Assembly (NCBI RefSeq): GCF_033958435.1
Contig: NC_134137.1
Coordinates: 243,458,501 to 243,522,500, forward strand
Direction: 5' to 3'
DNA from: Carettochelys insculpta
Taxonomy: Eukaryota > Chordata > Testudines > Carettochelyidae
Length of the DNA stretch: 64,000 nt
The notes under the pieces: generated by a model
Databases searched by the model: none
What the model saw: only the letters and a program-made list of their open reading frames with translations
Told to the model about the DNA's origin: nothing
Position numbers and translations under genes: made by a program
Shown here: positions 28,038-39,075 of the stretch, one piece after another
Position numbering within the stretch: the first letter of the stretch is position 1
How the letters are laid out: every line of letters begins with the position of its first letter

Positions 28038-28544
28038 CATAGACCATCTTTACCAGTAGTGCGCCAGTGGCACAGCTGCACCGGTGCAAGTATGTAGTGT
28101 AGATCGACACTCCTGTTATTGATGCAGTGAGGGTCAGGTTTGTGGGCCACTTTTCCACTGATTTGTGGGCACCACCTCCTCGAGAAGCATGAAGAAAGTC
28201 AATGGGAGATTGATGGAGCCACCAATGCTGACGTCAGTTATGTTGGTGGGAGCCTGACTGCACACAAGACTTTCGCTACCAACATAATTTTCAGCACTAT
28301 GGTGATAGATTTGCTCCCACCAGGGTCAGTCAGCCCAATACTGAGAAAGGTGTCAGCAGGTAGTGATTAATGCACTAAACTAAGGCCTTATTTTCACAGC
28401 CAAAAGAGGTGTATTGTTTTTGCTCCTGGATCTAATTAACATGAGTGAGCCCTACTGAGCTAAAAACACAGGATTGGTCTACACTACCACCGTAAATTGA
28501 GCTAATTTAGGTAACTTCAGTTATGTGAATAGCGTGAACCGAGA

Positions 28545-28815
28545 CGGATTAAGAACAGATGGGGCCCTGGGACAACACAGTCACAAGCCTCCCCACCAGT
28601 ATGTTAAAATATTAATGTGTCATCAGTTTTTTATGATATAAAATCTATTCATGCTTATTATTACTCATGGTGCATAATTAAATTACACATAAATTAATTT
28701 TAAAATAAGAATGATGCAACACATTTATTTTGTTCCATAAAGCAAAGTTATGGTGCCACGGGGTCCCTGGGCCTAGGGACCCTGGGGCAACTGCTCCTTT
28801 TGCCCTTATGTTAAC
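28545..28815. repeat. Unclassified repeat with GGATTAAG-like ends
   Basis: Starts near 'cggattaagaacagatgggg' and ends near 'ttgcccttatgttaactc', with 'ggggccctggg' and 'gggcctagggaccctgg' inside each end. The interior is AT-rich. It looks like a short DNA transposon, but the ends are decayed. Confidence 0.4.
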
Positions 28816-28967
28816 TCACCACTGAGCGTTTTCAAAATCATCCCTCGTGTAAGTAAGAATACAGATTGCACAGTCAAATCACAATGGCTTGAACTGTCAA
28901 CTATTTCTTCTTGCAATCAAGGGAAGATCAGTTGGTTGCAGCTTGCAAGACAGTTTACAGTCTAGCA

Positions 28968-29621
28968 CAGGGGTCAGCAACCAAAACAGCATGAACAGCC
29001 ATTTTTTTCGATATCAGTTAAAAACCTCAACAATTCAAGAGCCGCAATGCATGTGAATATGCGACAGTCCTTAACAAATAACATCAAACCACACTTTTTG
29101 TAACCGCTGTTTTAAGAACGGTGCACACACACACAATGATTTGTAACGTGAAACATGTTGACTGCAGGATGTTCCCAAACTTTTTCTTCACACTTTACAT
29201 GTGTGTGTTTGTACCACCGTCTTCCTGACTTTCACTCCCAAACCTATTTTATTAACGCCAATTTTATTTCATGTTTAATTTCAGTTTTCTTTCTTAAAAT
29301 GTGTGCTGCCCTTCACAGCAGGAGTGCCGCAAGCTTCCTTTTCCTTTTCAAAATCAAGATTTTATTAGCAATACGATCAAAACACCGATATAGGACAGTA
29401 TCCCACAATGCACTGCACCTATTAAAGGGGGAGTTATCCAAGATTGAGATCACATATCGTTTGCTATGTAGATATGAGTTGTTCATTTTTGGGCTTTTAG
29501 ATGTTCACCATTTATCAAAAATAAGCCAGAGGGTTTTTTGTTTATTTTTAACTTTGCAAATTTAGCGAGCCACAAAGAAGTCTTTAAAGGTCCACATGCG
29601 GCAGTAGGTTGCAGACCCCTG
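28968..29621. mobile_element. hAT-type non-autonomous transposon (654 bp)
   Basis: Ends CAGGGGTCAGCAACC and GGTTGCAGACCCCTG form a 15-bp inverted repeat with one mismatch. Flanking GTCTAGCA (28960-28967) and GTCTATCA (29622-29629) agree at 7 of 8 positions, a good 8-bp hAT target duplication. A 136-codon open frame inside (29155-29565, plus) has no transposase motif and is read as chance. Confidence 0.85.
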
Positions 29622-29746
29622 GTCTATCATCTCAGTTGGCACAATGAAGATAACACTTTCACTTGCTCAGCTGCAAGATGAGTTGGAGAGGGAAGGAACA
29701 ACAATCATATATGACAGCTAAGTGCATAATTGACTAGAAAGCCTGA

Positions 29747-29973
29747 GGGCTTGCCTTCACAAGGAAACTGACTAGAGTAGCTATTCCAGCATAATTATTC
29801 TGCAGTATCTCCCTGCATGGATATTTTATTGAGAAACAGCAGTGATTTTAGTCCCTTCAGAAAGTGCAGCAATTGTTCCAGAGGAAAATCACTTTCATTC
29901 CAAAACAGAGTATCTGCATGAGGGAGTTATCCTGGAATAGCTATGTCAGTCTGTCTGCCCAGTGCAGACAAGT
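29747..29973. mobile_element. Harbinger-like MITE
   Basis: 'gggcttgccttcac' at the left and 'gtgcagacaag' at the right are inverted. Inside, 'agtagctattccagcata' pairs with 'tatcctggaatagcta', giving a self-complementary structure. Confidence 0.55.
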
Positions 29974-30084
29974 CATTACTGAAAGGGGAACTGAAAGGGT
30001 TTTGTGATTTGAACACATGATTCTAGGTTTCTGCTGTGACAGTGGACAGTAATACAATCACTGTTTCAGTCGTAGGGCCAGGAG

Positions 30085-30240
30085 TGACCTTGTTTGCCTT
30101 GACATTTTACTACCCTGTGCCTCAATTTCCCTATCTATGAATTGAGAATAATAACAAAAGGGTATTGTGAGGCTTGATTCATTATTATTTTCAAAATACT
30201 TGGAGATCCTTGGATGCAAGGCACTACAGAAATCCCATAT
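30085..30240 (+). mobile_element. MIR 3' region
   Basis: 'tgtgcctcaatttccctatc', 'aattgagaataataa', 'gtattgtgaggcttgattca' and 'acttggagatccttgg' follow MIR 3' order. Confidence 0.6.
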
Positions 30241-30459
30241 TCCAATTTGGTTTCATCAGCATTTAAAAACAAGTGCTTTGGGGGATGTGGTCAAAGACAG
30301 GTTTAACGCACACTTTCATGTTATGTCATGGTGTAGCTGGACCTAGTATTTCCCCCAACAGAAGCTAGACTTTCTGTTCCCCAACAACTTCTGGGGAAGT
30401 GGGAACACCCATATGTCTTTCTATTGCCTTCTCTGCCTTGGCTGACTATTTAGTATGCA

Positions 30460-30565
30460 AGCTCTCTGGGGTAGGGATTGTCTCACTATGCGTTTATACA
30501 GTAGCTAACACAATAGAGCCTGAATCTCTGGAGGTATTAGTACAATGCAAATAATGAATAATGAC
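30460..30565 (+). repeat. L3/MIR-like 3' tail repeat
   Basis: 'gcaagctctctggggtaggg' and 'agctaacacaatagagcctg' match a common sauropsid repeat tail, seen again at 61140-61215 and reversed at 63775-63915. Confidence 0.5.
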
Positions 30566-30627
30566 ATTGGAGCTGGAAGGTGCATTCCTTACATGGAGCT
30601 ACGAGTTAATAATATCAGTAACTGTAA

Positions 30628-30860
30628 GGGTTGTCTATACACAAAGTTGTACTGTTAAAACTTGACCAGTATAGTTAGAATGGTACAACCCTGTTAATGT
30701 GGAAACAGTTACACCTGTAGAGAGCCGCTTATACTCATTAGAGGTTATTCCTGTACAGAAATGGGAATGAACTCCACTGGTATAAGGCCCTTTGATACCA
30801 GTCTAAATATGTCTGCACTAGGGATATTTTACCAGTATAACTAGTTAAGGTTAAAAAAAA
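30628..30860. mobile_element. Harbinger-like MITE remnant(s)
   Basis: TAA followed by GGGTTGTCTATACAC opens the stretch. 'ggtataaggccc' and 'atgtctgcactaggg' lie towards the end. It may be two overlapping copies; the right boundary is uncertain. Confidence 0.4.
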
Positions 30861-32365
30861 AGTCACCCATTAACTGACACCTCTGCTCCTCTGAACACTG
30901 GTGTTCCATAAACAACACATAGTTGTGCCACAAGTGTTTGGAAAAATACACTGCTGGTATATATTCTCTGTTATGAAAACCAGATACTATGTTGCTACTT
31001 CATTGCTATGATACCTGATCATTTTGTTTTGTTGTATATGTGTCTGTTTGCCTCTTCTTCTTCTTCTTTTTTTTGGTTTGACAACAATTTTTTCTGCAGA
31101 AAATTTTTCATGGGTGTTCTGCATTAAAAATATTATTGTTTGGTGTTCTCTGGTCTCAAAATAGTTTAAGAAACACTCATTTACACAATGCAGCTTTTAG
31201 TCATACAGTTCCTTACATCTTTCATCACACAACCTTTCACAAACACCATACTTCCCAATTCTCAGTTATACTACAGAAGAACTGTGGAAAAACTGTGGTA
31301 AAGGTAGGTTATCACCTTTTTCCAAAACTTCAAGCATGGTTGCAAGGGTGAACATCATGTGGTGGGGTTGTGCTGTGGATTACTGAGCTAACTTTTCTTC
31401 CCTGGAGAGCTACTACAGCCATTTCCTAAAACACTAACACTAGGAGCTCATGACCTGCTCTAAGGCACTCTCCACTGACTCCATGCTACCCAAAGAGGTT
31501 CGGGAGCAGCAACGGAAATTTATACAGGTAATACGAACATTCACATGAACCATGACAAACGTTTCAGGGCATAAGCCAACCTCTAACTCACAAAAGAAAC
31601 TTGCCCTGTGAGTTGATTATTACACAATTCATTTTGCAGGGGGGTTTCTTTCACCTTCCTGTTAAGTTGCTAATTCTGGCCACAAACATCACTGGTTTAG
31701 GGCAGTATGGCAATTCCTATACTCATGTGCCCCCATGGCGCCAGATGAGCCAGCCCTAAGCAGGTTGGAAGAGCACATTCTATGCACTAATTTAGTACGT
31801 ATAGCGGGTATTGGTCCAATTGATGTTAATACCATGAGTCCCATTGACTTGAAGAGTGCCAGGATTTTACTCTGCTGTAGCCTGTGCCCTTATGGGTATT
31901 ATGTCTGTCATAGGTGCAAAGTTTGCAGGAGTGCCTGCCAAGGCACTGGCCTCTGACCCTACCCCATAACATGTGGAAACATCTTTAAGGACTGTCTAGC
32001 AGAGTGATAAAAATACCTTCCAAGTACATGTGAATTAGTATTAATGCCAGAGCTTTTAAATCCCTACTTTCATAATACACTCATACGATTAATTTTACAC
32101 ACTCTCTTGAATATTGAAGTGTCTCACTGAAATATGTAAAAAAATAAAATTACAGATACTGATACTGGACTTGAGTCTGATCTCACATTATTTGTACATG
32201 TATGACTTCCGCGGAGTTATTCCTGATTTACACCAGTGACAGTGACAAGTGTACCTACATTTTGTATAAATAAAAGATAGGTAGACCTGATTTGCATGAA
32301 AATTAAGACCTCTTTGTCCTCTTGGTACCATAGTGGGGCCTTAAATGTGGAGTATAATGTAGCAA

Positions 32366-32492
32366 GTATCAGAGGGGTAGCCTAGTTGGTCTCTCTCTTC
32401 AAAAACAACAAGAAGTCCTGTGGCACCTCATAAACTAGCACATATTTTGGAGCAGAAGCTGTCATGGGCAAAGACCCACTTCGTCAGATTGC
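32366..32492 (+). mobile_element. Fold-back family member (single arm)
   Basis: 'gtatcagaggggtagcctag' head, then 'caacaagaagtcctgtggca' and 'gggcaaagacccacttcgtc'. No second arm. Confidence 0.65.
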
Positions 32493-33144
32493 ATCTGATG
32501 ACTGGGTGACTTTTATAAATGTAGCATATACCAACTTTAAGGACCTTTTGCCCTGTCAGAGAAGCATAAAAGTGGCCTCGTGCAAATGAGAATCGGGTCC
32601 TGCATTTTAAAATGTTTGCTGAAAAGAGAAAATATTTTATTGTCAAATTAGTATTTTGAGAAACGATGTTACACAAAATTTGAATAACAGATTAATCATC
32701 CAGTGGGTGGAAGTCATTCTTTTCTCTGACAAACCATCCAGAGTTCTATCGATTGAGTTTCTGAAAACAGGATGTTTGTGGATGATGGCAACAAATAACA
32801 GTATCGTGTATATGTTTCTTTTTCCTTTTTTAATGGGAGAGGGAATGTTACATTTCAAATGAGGAAAGCTGAGGGCCAAATACTACTCTGCCGCGCACCA
32901 TTTGCAACCTGAAGGTAGTGTGAGGGTGTATGTCTGGGTAGAATTTGGCTTCTAATATTTTAAACTTCAAATATATTTCTCTTTTGGGGATGACTTTGTG
33001 TCAGCAAGGCCTCTATGTTAATAAGCTCAGTGGCAGACTTCCGGGCTCCATGTACATACACACAGCATGCTCATACCTGCAGACATTTTTCCTGCACTAG
33101 CACCTACACACAGAGGTAATGGGTTCGCCCACCCACACTAGGGT

Positions 33145-33945
33145 GACTCTGTTTCCTTAAGCCAAACACAGGACACCCTGGGAGGGTGGGGGGCATCTCC
33201 CCGGCTGTGGCTGCCAACCAAGTGCAGCTCCCTGGCTGACCCATGCTACGGGCGCCAGAACGGGGCTGCCACCCCAGGAGGAAGCTCCCTGGTTGCAGAG
33301 GCAGATGCCATGTGGGGCAGGAGAGGGCAATTCACTGTCTGCCTCACACCGCCAGGTTCCCTGGCTCCAGGGGGATTGCTACCTTGTGGCAGGGTGTTCC
33401 TGGCCTGCAGTGGGCAGCTCTGGCTCCTGGCTGCCTCATGCCTCAGGGCATTGGGAATGGGGCTGCCAACCCACAGGGGACCTCCCTTGCTGCCCCATAC
33501 CTTGGGGTACTGGCAACAGGGCTGTAGCCTCACTGGCAAAGCTCCTGGCTTCCCCAAGCTGTGGAGAGCCAGGAACAGGGTAGCAGCTATGCCGGTGTGG
33601 CTCCCAGTCGCTGGGAGCCGGGAACCAGGCGGCAGCTGCCCTGTTGTTCCTCTTGGCTCCCCCAAGCTACAGGGAGCTGGGAACCAGGCAGCAGCCATGC
33701 TGGTGCTCTTCCAAGCTCCCCAAGCTGAGGGGAGCCAGGAAAGGGGTAGCACCCGTACTGATGCGGCTTCCCTGAGCCACAGGGAGCCAGGAACTAGGTG
33801 GCAACTAAACCCCCTGATTGGGGAAAAGGGCAGCTCAGCAGGGGGCCGGAATAAGGGGCAATTATCCCTTTTGTTAAATAAATCAGTATGTCTTCCTGGC
33901 GTCTGAAATATGGGGCTGTCCCAGCCAAAACAGGATGGATGGTCA
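33145..33945 (-). repeat. Dispersed repeat carrying a diverged minisatellite
   Basis: The right side, read on the minus strand, contains 'tggctgggacagccccatat' and 'atttatttaacaaaaggg', the start of a repeat I associate with turtle genomes. From about 33430 to 33810 a GC-rich unit recurs ('gagccaggaac', 'gagccgggaacc', 'gagctgggaacc', 'gagccaggaaag', 'gagccaggaact' at 33566, 33615, 33674, 33732, 33784), with spacing of 49-59 bp. Open frames of 168 and 198 codons here are repeat artefacts. Confidence 0.6.
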
Positions 33946-34131
33946 ACCTAACCTGCACACACAGTGACACAGTGTTCACTTCTCATATTCATTTCTCCAT
34001 ACAAAAATGCCTTGTTTGACTAGACAGCCACCCACGGGTTCAGAAGAACAAACCACCATGGGTTAACTTTGCTCTTCTGAAGGCATTTGCTCTTTTACCG
34101 TCTTATGAAGGGATAAAGCCCTTATCTCTTA

Positions 34132-34567
34132 GGCTGTGTCTACACTAGCCAAAAACTTCAAAATGGCCACGCAAATGGCCATTTCGAAGTTTATTAATGA
34201 AGTGCTGAAATACACAGTCAGCACTTCATTAGAATGCGGGCGGCCGCGGCACTTCGAAATTGACGCGGCTCACCTCCGCATGGCTCATCCAGACGGGGCT
34301 CCTTTTCAAAAGGACCCCGCCTACTTCTAAGTCCCCTTATTCCCATCTGCTTATAGGAATAAGGGGACTTCGAAGGAGGCGGGGTCCTTTCGAAAAGCAG
34401 ACCCGTCTGGACGAGCCGCGCGGTGGCGAGGCGCGTCAATGTCGAAGTGCCGCGGCCGCCCGCATGCTAATGAAGCGCTGAATATGCATTTCAGCGCTTC
34501 ATTAGTAAACTTTGAAATGGCCATTTGCGTGGCCATTTCGAAGTTTGGGGCTAGTGTAGACACGGCC
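34132..34567. mobile_element. 436-bp near-perfect palindromic MITE, copy 1 (TTA target duplication)
   Basis: The whole element is self-complementary around about 34349/34350 (CCCCTTATTCC ... GGAATAAGGGG). Ends are GGCTGTGTCTACACTAG and CTAGTGTAGACACGGCC, flanked on both sides by TTA (34129-34131, 34568-34570). Each end carries a further inverted unit built from 'aaatggccattt'. TTCGAA and its variants recur throughout, as do CpG-rich blocks (gcggccgc). TWA duplication and GGC ends suggest PIF/Harbinger; there is no coding capacity. Identical 73-codon frames on both strands are a by-product of the palindrome. Confidence 0.85.
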
Positions 34568-34687
34568 TTAGCATACAGCTTAGGAGACCCTTCTTTGCTG
34601 AACAACCTATCCACAACCCTAACTATTTAGGTGGCTTTTTGGAGTACGTTTAGTTCCTCACTGTTGCTTTGGGGCACGTACACTGAG

Positions 34688-34970
34688 GAGGCCTTGTGGC
34701 CTAGTGGATAGGGCGCTGCACTGGAACTCAGTGTTCTAGTCCCAGCTCTGCCATTAAGTGTGCTGGGTACTCGTGGCTAAGTCACTTCAACTTCTCCTTG
34801 CCTCAGTTTGCCCTTCTGCAGACAGCTGCTCAGATACTATAGTAATGAGTCTATTGAAAAAAAAATACGTAGAATCAAGTAGATATCAACCTCCTCTGGA
34901 AAGTGCTTTGTGATCCAGTTAAGAAAAGTGCCATATGAGAGTTAGCTGATGTTATCATTGTAATTCTCAA
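34688..34970 (+). mobile_element. MIR/CORE-SINE, near full length
   Basis: The tRNA-related head includes 'tggcctagtggatagggc' (A-box-like) and 'tgttctagtcccagctctg' (B-box-like). The core follows with 'tggctaagtcacttcaactt' and 'tgcctcagtttgccc', and a 3' part with 'ggaaagtgctttgtgatcc'. It is not a functional tRNA gene. Confidence 0.75.
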
Positions 34971-35569
34971 GGTTCTTTTATTTCAAAACAGCATTTCCCT
35001 CAACCTACCAAGCACCTCACGTGACACGAGTAGTATTATGAAAGGTGGGAATTCCAAACAGATAAGGGACTAGTCTTGGCATAAGATCTTAATCTTGACA
35101 CAGAAACAGATTGTGTACAAAATTAAATAACTTTATGACAAATACTCTGCACAGGTAGAAGGAGCACATTATTACCAGAACTTTTTCCCGTTAGGGGTCC
35201 AGTGCTACTCTCATTGAAGTCAATAGTGAAACTTATTTCCTTTGACTTCCATAGGCATAACCCTCAGGCCATATGTGCTTTTTCACTGAGTAGTATCTGG
35301 CTGTAGTGAACAGGAATTCAGAAATATCCAGTGTAAAGAGCTTATGAGCCCTTTCGTGGCCCTCCTTACGTTGTGGAAACTATCTGAACTCTGCCAGAGC
35401 AGCACATACATAGCTAGGCCTTGCATGTTGTACACAATTATAAACATGGCTATTTGGACCCCATGGTACCCAGGTAGTTACGTTTGTTGGGTAAAAATAC
35501 ACAACACCAGTGCTGACAATTGCTGCAATGCCCAGCATGCTTTCTTTGGGGAATTCCCCTTCAAGACAT

Positions 35570-35860
35570 GTGGGGGACTACGGCCAGAGCTCCAGCTTGC
35601 CACAGCAGCCCCAGGTGGGGCACCAGGGCCGGAACACTGCTGTCCCTCAGCAGCATCCAGCAGGGCCAGAGCCCTGGGGCACTGGCTGCAGTAGCAAGCC
35701 ACAGCCAGAGAGCCAGGGAGCCGCAGCTACAGGGTCAGTTGGGGGTGGCCAGGGACAGGGGTGTTAACCTCCCCCGGTCTGGCAAAATCCCTCATTCGGG
35801 ACCACTGAGTTTCTGAGGGTTCTGGATCAGGGAGGTACAACCTGTACCTTAGAGACCACA
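35570..35860 (-). repeat. Dispersed GC-rich repeat, reversed
   Basis: On the minus strand it begins with 'ggttgtacctccctgatcc' and 'gggattttgccagaccgggg', wording I recognise as a common turtle repeat, then becomes GC-rich. Boundaries approximate; class unknown. Confidence 0.45.
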
Positions 35861-37479
35861 CATTATTGAAACGAGCCCAACTCAAACCTTCAGACTTCCC
35901 TCACCCATTGGACAGCCTGCAGTCTCCAGGGAGGTGGAGTGCAAAGATAATGTCACCAGCAGAGTGCCTGCTCTTACATTACACCAAGCAGAACTGCCAA
36001 CTTGCTAAAGGCCAAATGTGAGACACAGTGTAGAAACTCAGGGAGAAAACTCAAAATAATGTGGGGTTCATTCCTGTAATGTAACTAACTCTATAACTTT
36101 TCCTTCAACAGGGTGAGGGTCTATGGCCTACATTATGCAGTAGGTTAGATTATCATAATGGTACATTTTAACTTTAAAATTCATTAATGTATGATTCCTT
36201 TTATTGCCAGTAAAAGTGAAAAGGCCCCAGATGTGTTGAAAATGCAAGGAACTTTGGAACTGAGCGAGGCCTTAAAATGAGGGACAACTTGGAAGTCTGA
36301 TACCAAATACAAGCCTGTGCCCCTCACTGGGCCTAGACATTGCAAACCTGACCTTAATTTTCTGAAATGAGTTTTCTGTAGGCATAAAAGTGTGAAATGT
36401 CCTCTTCACTTGGTTATTTGGGGCATTCAGCACATATTTCTAAAGTGGTTGGATTTCCCCCCCACCTGATCTATTTACAGTTCTCTTTTATGCACAAAAA
36501 ACATTTTCTGTAACCTCAGTTTCCTGATTCAGCAGATGTGATGTCAATTATTTACGATAACATAAGTGAGACAATGCCTGAGGTTTGTGTGGGATGGAGG
36601 TAAATTTGAATCTGTAAAGAGGGACAGGGCTAGTACTGAGACACAGCGGAGAGGCCTACAAAGTAGCCCTCTCTGAGGGAAGCCAGAGTGACCACCTCAC
36701 AAGACTGGGCCTGATCCTACAAGCTGCTCAGCAACCCGTTCATCACGCAGCATGCCTCCACTTCCCACTCATGTCACCTTCCAGTAGCTCCTCAGTATTT
36801 TGCAGGATCAAACCCCATTGTGGGTGGGACAATCCAGACCATCCCTTATGTCCCAATAGTCTTTAAAAAATTTGTCCAAGAAAGTAGTAGCCTTCCCACA
36901 AGGACAAATCCTAATAAAAAGTCGGACATCTAGTGGAGTAATGTCTTAGAGGGGAATGATAGCAGTTGGTTATGTTTATATTAGCTTAATTTACTGCACT
37001 GATTCTCATTTTCATTGCTAGGTAAGCATATCTCGGTTACATGTCACAGAGGCTGACAGTTGTTCCTTTTGGACAGATAACAGAGGAGTCCCAACTGTGG
37101 AATTTGTAGGGGAGCACCCCTCCCTCACCATTTTCCCCACAGTGAAGGCATTACTTCAGCAATTATGAACCATTTTTAGTTTTTTTCTGGTCAGGTAATG
37201 TCTGGAAAAAGGAGTTACGGGTCTGAGATAAAGCCAAAGGCTTTTAAAGTGCTGTACGGTCATTAACTGACTTGTGGAAATTGCAGAATGGGTCATTAAC
37301 ATTATCATAAAACCTTTTATTCCAGGCATTCTAATGCTGTTGAGCTTCTGATGGGGCTCCCCCCGCCCTGGGCCAGTTTGGAACATTTGTTTCTCTCTGT
37401 TCCGAGGCCACTACCTACTCTGTCAGGGCAAGCTCCATTTCAAAGAGTTTAATCTTACAACTAATTGGGAGTGGGTAAC

Positions 37480-37690
37480 AGCTGGTAACTAGGAGGCAGG
37501 ACTCCAGAATTCTAATCCTAGTTTTGTGACTGTCTATTTGTTGTTGGATCCTGAACAAGCGACTCTACACGTCTGCTTATCTACCTGTATAACTGGCTTC
37601 AATAATACTTGTCAGCCTCCATGATGAAAGTTGTGAAGCTTACAAAATACCTGTACATTTCTGTAAGATTATAAAAGCCCAAAGGAAACG
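37480..37690 (+). mobile_element. MIR fragment close to exon 5
   Basis: 'ggactccagaattctaatcc', 'tcctgaacaagcgactctac' and 'aactggcttcaataatactt' follow MIR order, but diverged. It lies ~100 bp beyond the exon 5 donor. Confidence 0.5.
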
Positions 37691-37796
37691 TAAAATGTCA
37701 CTGTTAACAATTGTTCATGGTTCATTTGATTACTGCATGGCAGACTCTGAATGACATTCCTGGGCTTCTCTGTTGCCTAGAAATTATCACACTTAC

Positions 37797-38342
37797 CTGC
37801 TATTCTTCCAATTGGCATTGCATGCTCCTCAGGAGGGGAGACGGACACCATGATGTGGTTCATATATGCTAACTCTTCCCGGTGGGACAAATTGATAGGC
37901 TTTACCTCCCTGTGTAGCCCATCCTCAGACAACCGGGGTGGTTTGAATTCTACAGAATGCCTGGGGTTCAGTATCAAAGGGTGCATGATGGGGCTAGGCA
38001 TCAGTTGGATGACCCTGGTGTTCTCCTGGCGGGGGCTGGAAGACTTCTGAAGTACTTCTGGAGGGGGCGGGCAGTGGTTGTTCTCTATAGGAGACACTGA
38101 CAGAGGGTAGGACTCTTGGTGGTTGTTCTCTTGGTGATGCCTTGTCCCTGGGGCCCTGTCAGCTGGAGAGAGGCGGCGGACAGTGTTATCCAATGGGGAC
38201 TTCAGTGACCGCTGCTCAGGGTCTGGAGATGGCCGGTGATTGGTGGTGATAGGTGATCTAGGGCGATGCAACAGTTCAATGGTTGGGGGGTTGTGATGGA
38301 CTGTTTCTGCTGATGGTCTTGGAGGTCGCTGGATAAAGTTTT
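37797..38342 (-). CDS. ETV6: ETV6 exon 5 (central repression linker)
   Basis: 546 bp, open throughout, with acceptor TCTCCTCAG and donor GCAG|GTAAGT. The length is the same as human exon 5 by memory, so human codon numbering (155-337) holds. It starts [10 protein letters not shown], continues [31 protein letters not shown], and ends with [16 protein letters not shown] plus the first base of a split Asp codon. The linker recruits co-repressors and controls nuclear export in mammals. The SP sites at 213-214 (RRLSPAD) and 257-258 (SSSPRQE) are kept; these are reported MAP-kinase targets, and P214 is a human thrombocytopenia/leukaemia hot spot. The early part differs most from human, as expected for a disordered linker. 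Confidence 0.97.
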
Positions 38343-38599
38343 CTGAGGAGAAAAGGTGAAAAACAGATCATGACTAGTATGACAGAACAAAAAAACTCAA
38401 GACTGGATGCCTTTCTGGAGAATGTGCTCTAACCCAAGTTATTTGGCTCAATATAGGAGTAATGGAGTGAAATGTAATGGCCTGAGATATATAGGTGGTT
38501 ACAGTGGATTTCTGGACTACAGCTCTGGGAATCTACAAACTCCCTGACATATGTTAACATAGTCTTCATTGTAACTGAGAGGTGGGGTGTGTTGTCTAA

Positions 38600-38883
38600 G
38601 GCTTTATCTATACTACACAGCTTTTAGTGATGACACAGCTGTGCTGCTAAAAGTCAGACAGAGTAACCAGCATTTGTTGACTGTTGTGCTGTCAAAATAC
38701 TTCCACCCTCAAGAAGTGACATCTGCGTTGTCTTCAGGAGAGAGCTCCTAGTGACAATGATTCACACTGGTACTTGCTGTGGCAAAATTTGTGTCTTCAG
38801 GAGGCGTGTGTTTGGGTGTGCGGATGCTTAAAACCTCTGAACAACAAAACTTGGGTTGTTCAATTGCCAGTGTAGACATAGCC
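38600..38883. mobile_element. Harbinger-like MITE with TAA duplication
   Basis: Ends GGCTTTATCTATAC and GTGTAGACATAGCC are inverted (about 11 of 14). TAA lies on both sides (38597-38599, 38884-38886). Confidence 0.7.
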
Positions 38884-38914
38884 TAAGACAGTAGGAAACT
38901 CATAGTTAGGTCAT

Positions 38915-39075
38915 CTAAGTTTTAACTGCCAGCTCTCCAAAGAGTTTCCTGTGTGACTTTGGACAGGTGGCCTATACTATCACAACTTCTGTCCCCTCAC
39001 CTATAAAAAATATGATTGTTGTTTGCATAGGATTTCAAGATCCCTTGAGGAAAGCTACTATATTAGATAAGCTAC
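38915..39075 (+). mobile_element. MIR fragment
   Basis: 'gtgtgactttggacaggtgg', 'cttctgtcccctcacctat' and 'caagatcccttgaggaaagc' in MIR order. Confidence 0.5.

Larger units (their letters stand above)
17766..37796 (-). other. ETV6: ETV6 intron 5 (20.0 kb), repeat-rich
   Basis: The longest complete intron here. It holds MIR pieces (18925-19090, 30085-30240, 34688-34970, 37480-37690), fold-back elements (20429-20620, 23595-23828, 26501-26632, 32366-32492), several Harbinger-like MITEs, three hAT-type elements, the large palindrome at 34132-34567 and a minisatellite-bearing repeat at 33145-33945. No additional ETV6 exon or other gene was recognised. A second, alternative promoter exon cannot be excluded by eye. 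Confidence 0.85.

Noticed and set aside
29155..29565. 136-codon open frame
   Set aside because: Lies inside a non-autonomous hAT element and has no transposase motif.
33246..33906. Open frames of 168 codons (minus) and 198 codons (plus)
   Set aside because: They are translations of a GC-rich minisatellite inside a dispersed repeat.
34136..34630. Several 60-90 codon frames with almost the same peptide on both strands
   Set aside because: An effect of the palindrome: both strands carry the same sequence. The same happens at 55000-55677.
34688..34770. Possible tRNA gene (A- and B-box-like words)
   Set aside because: It continues into the MIR core and 3' region; a SINE head, with no intact cloverleaf.
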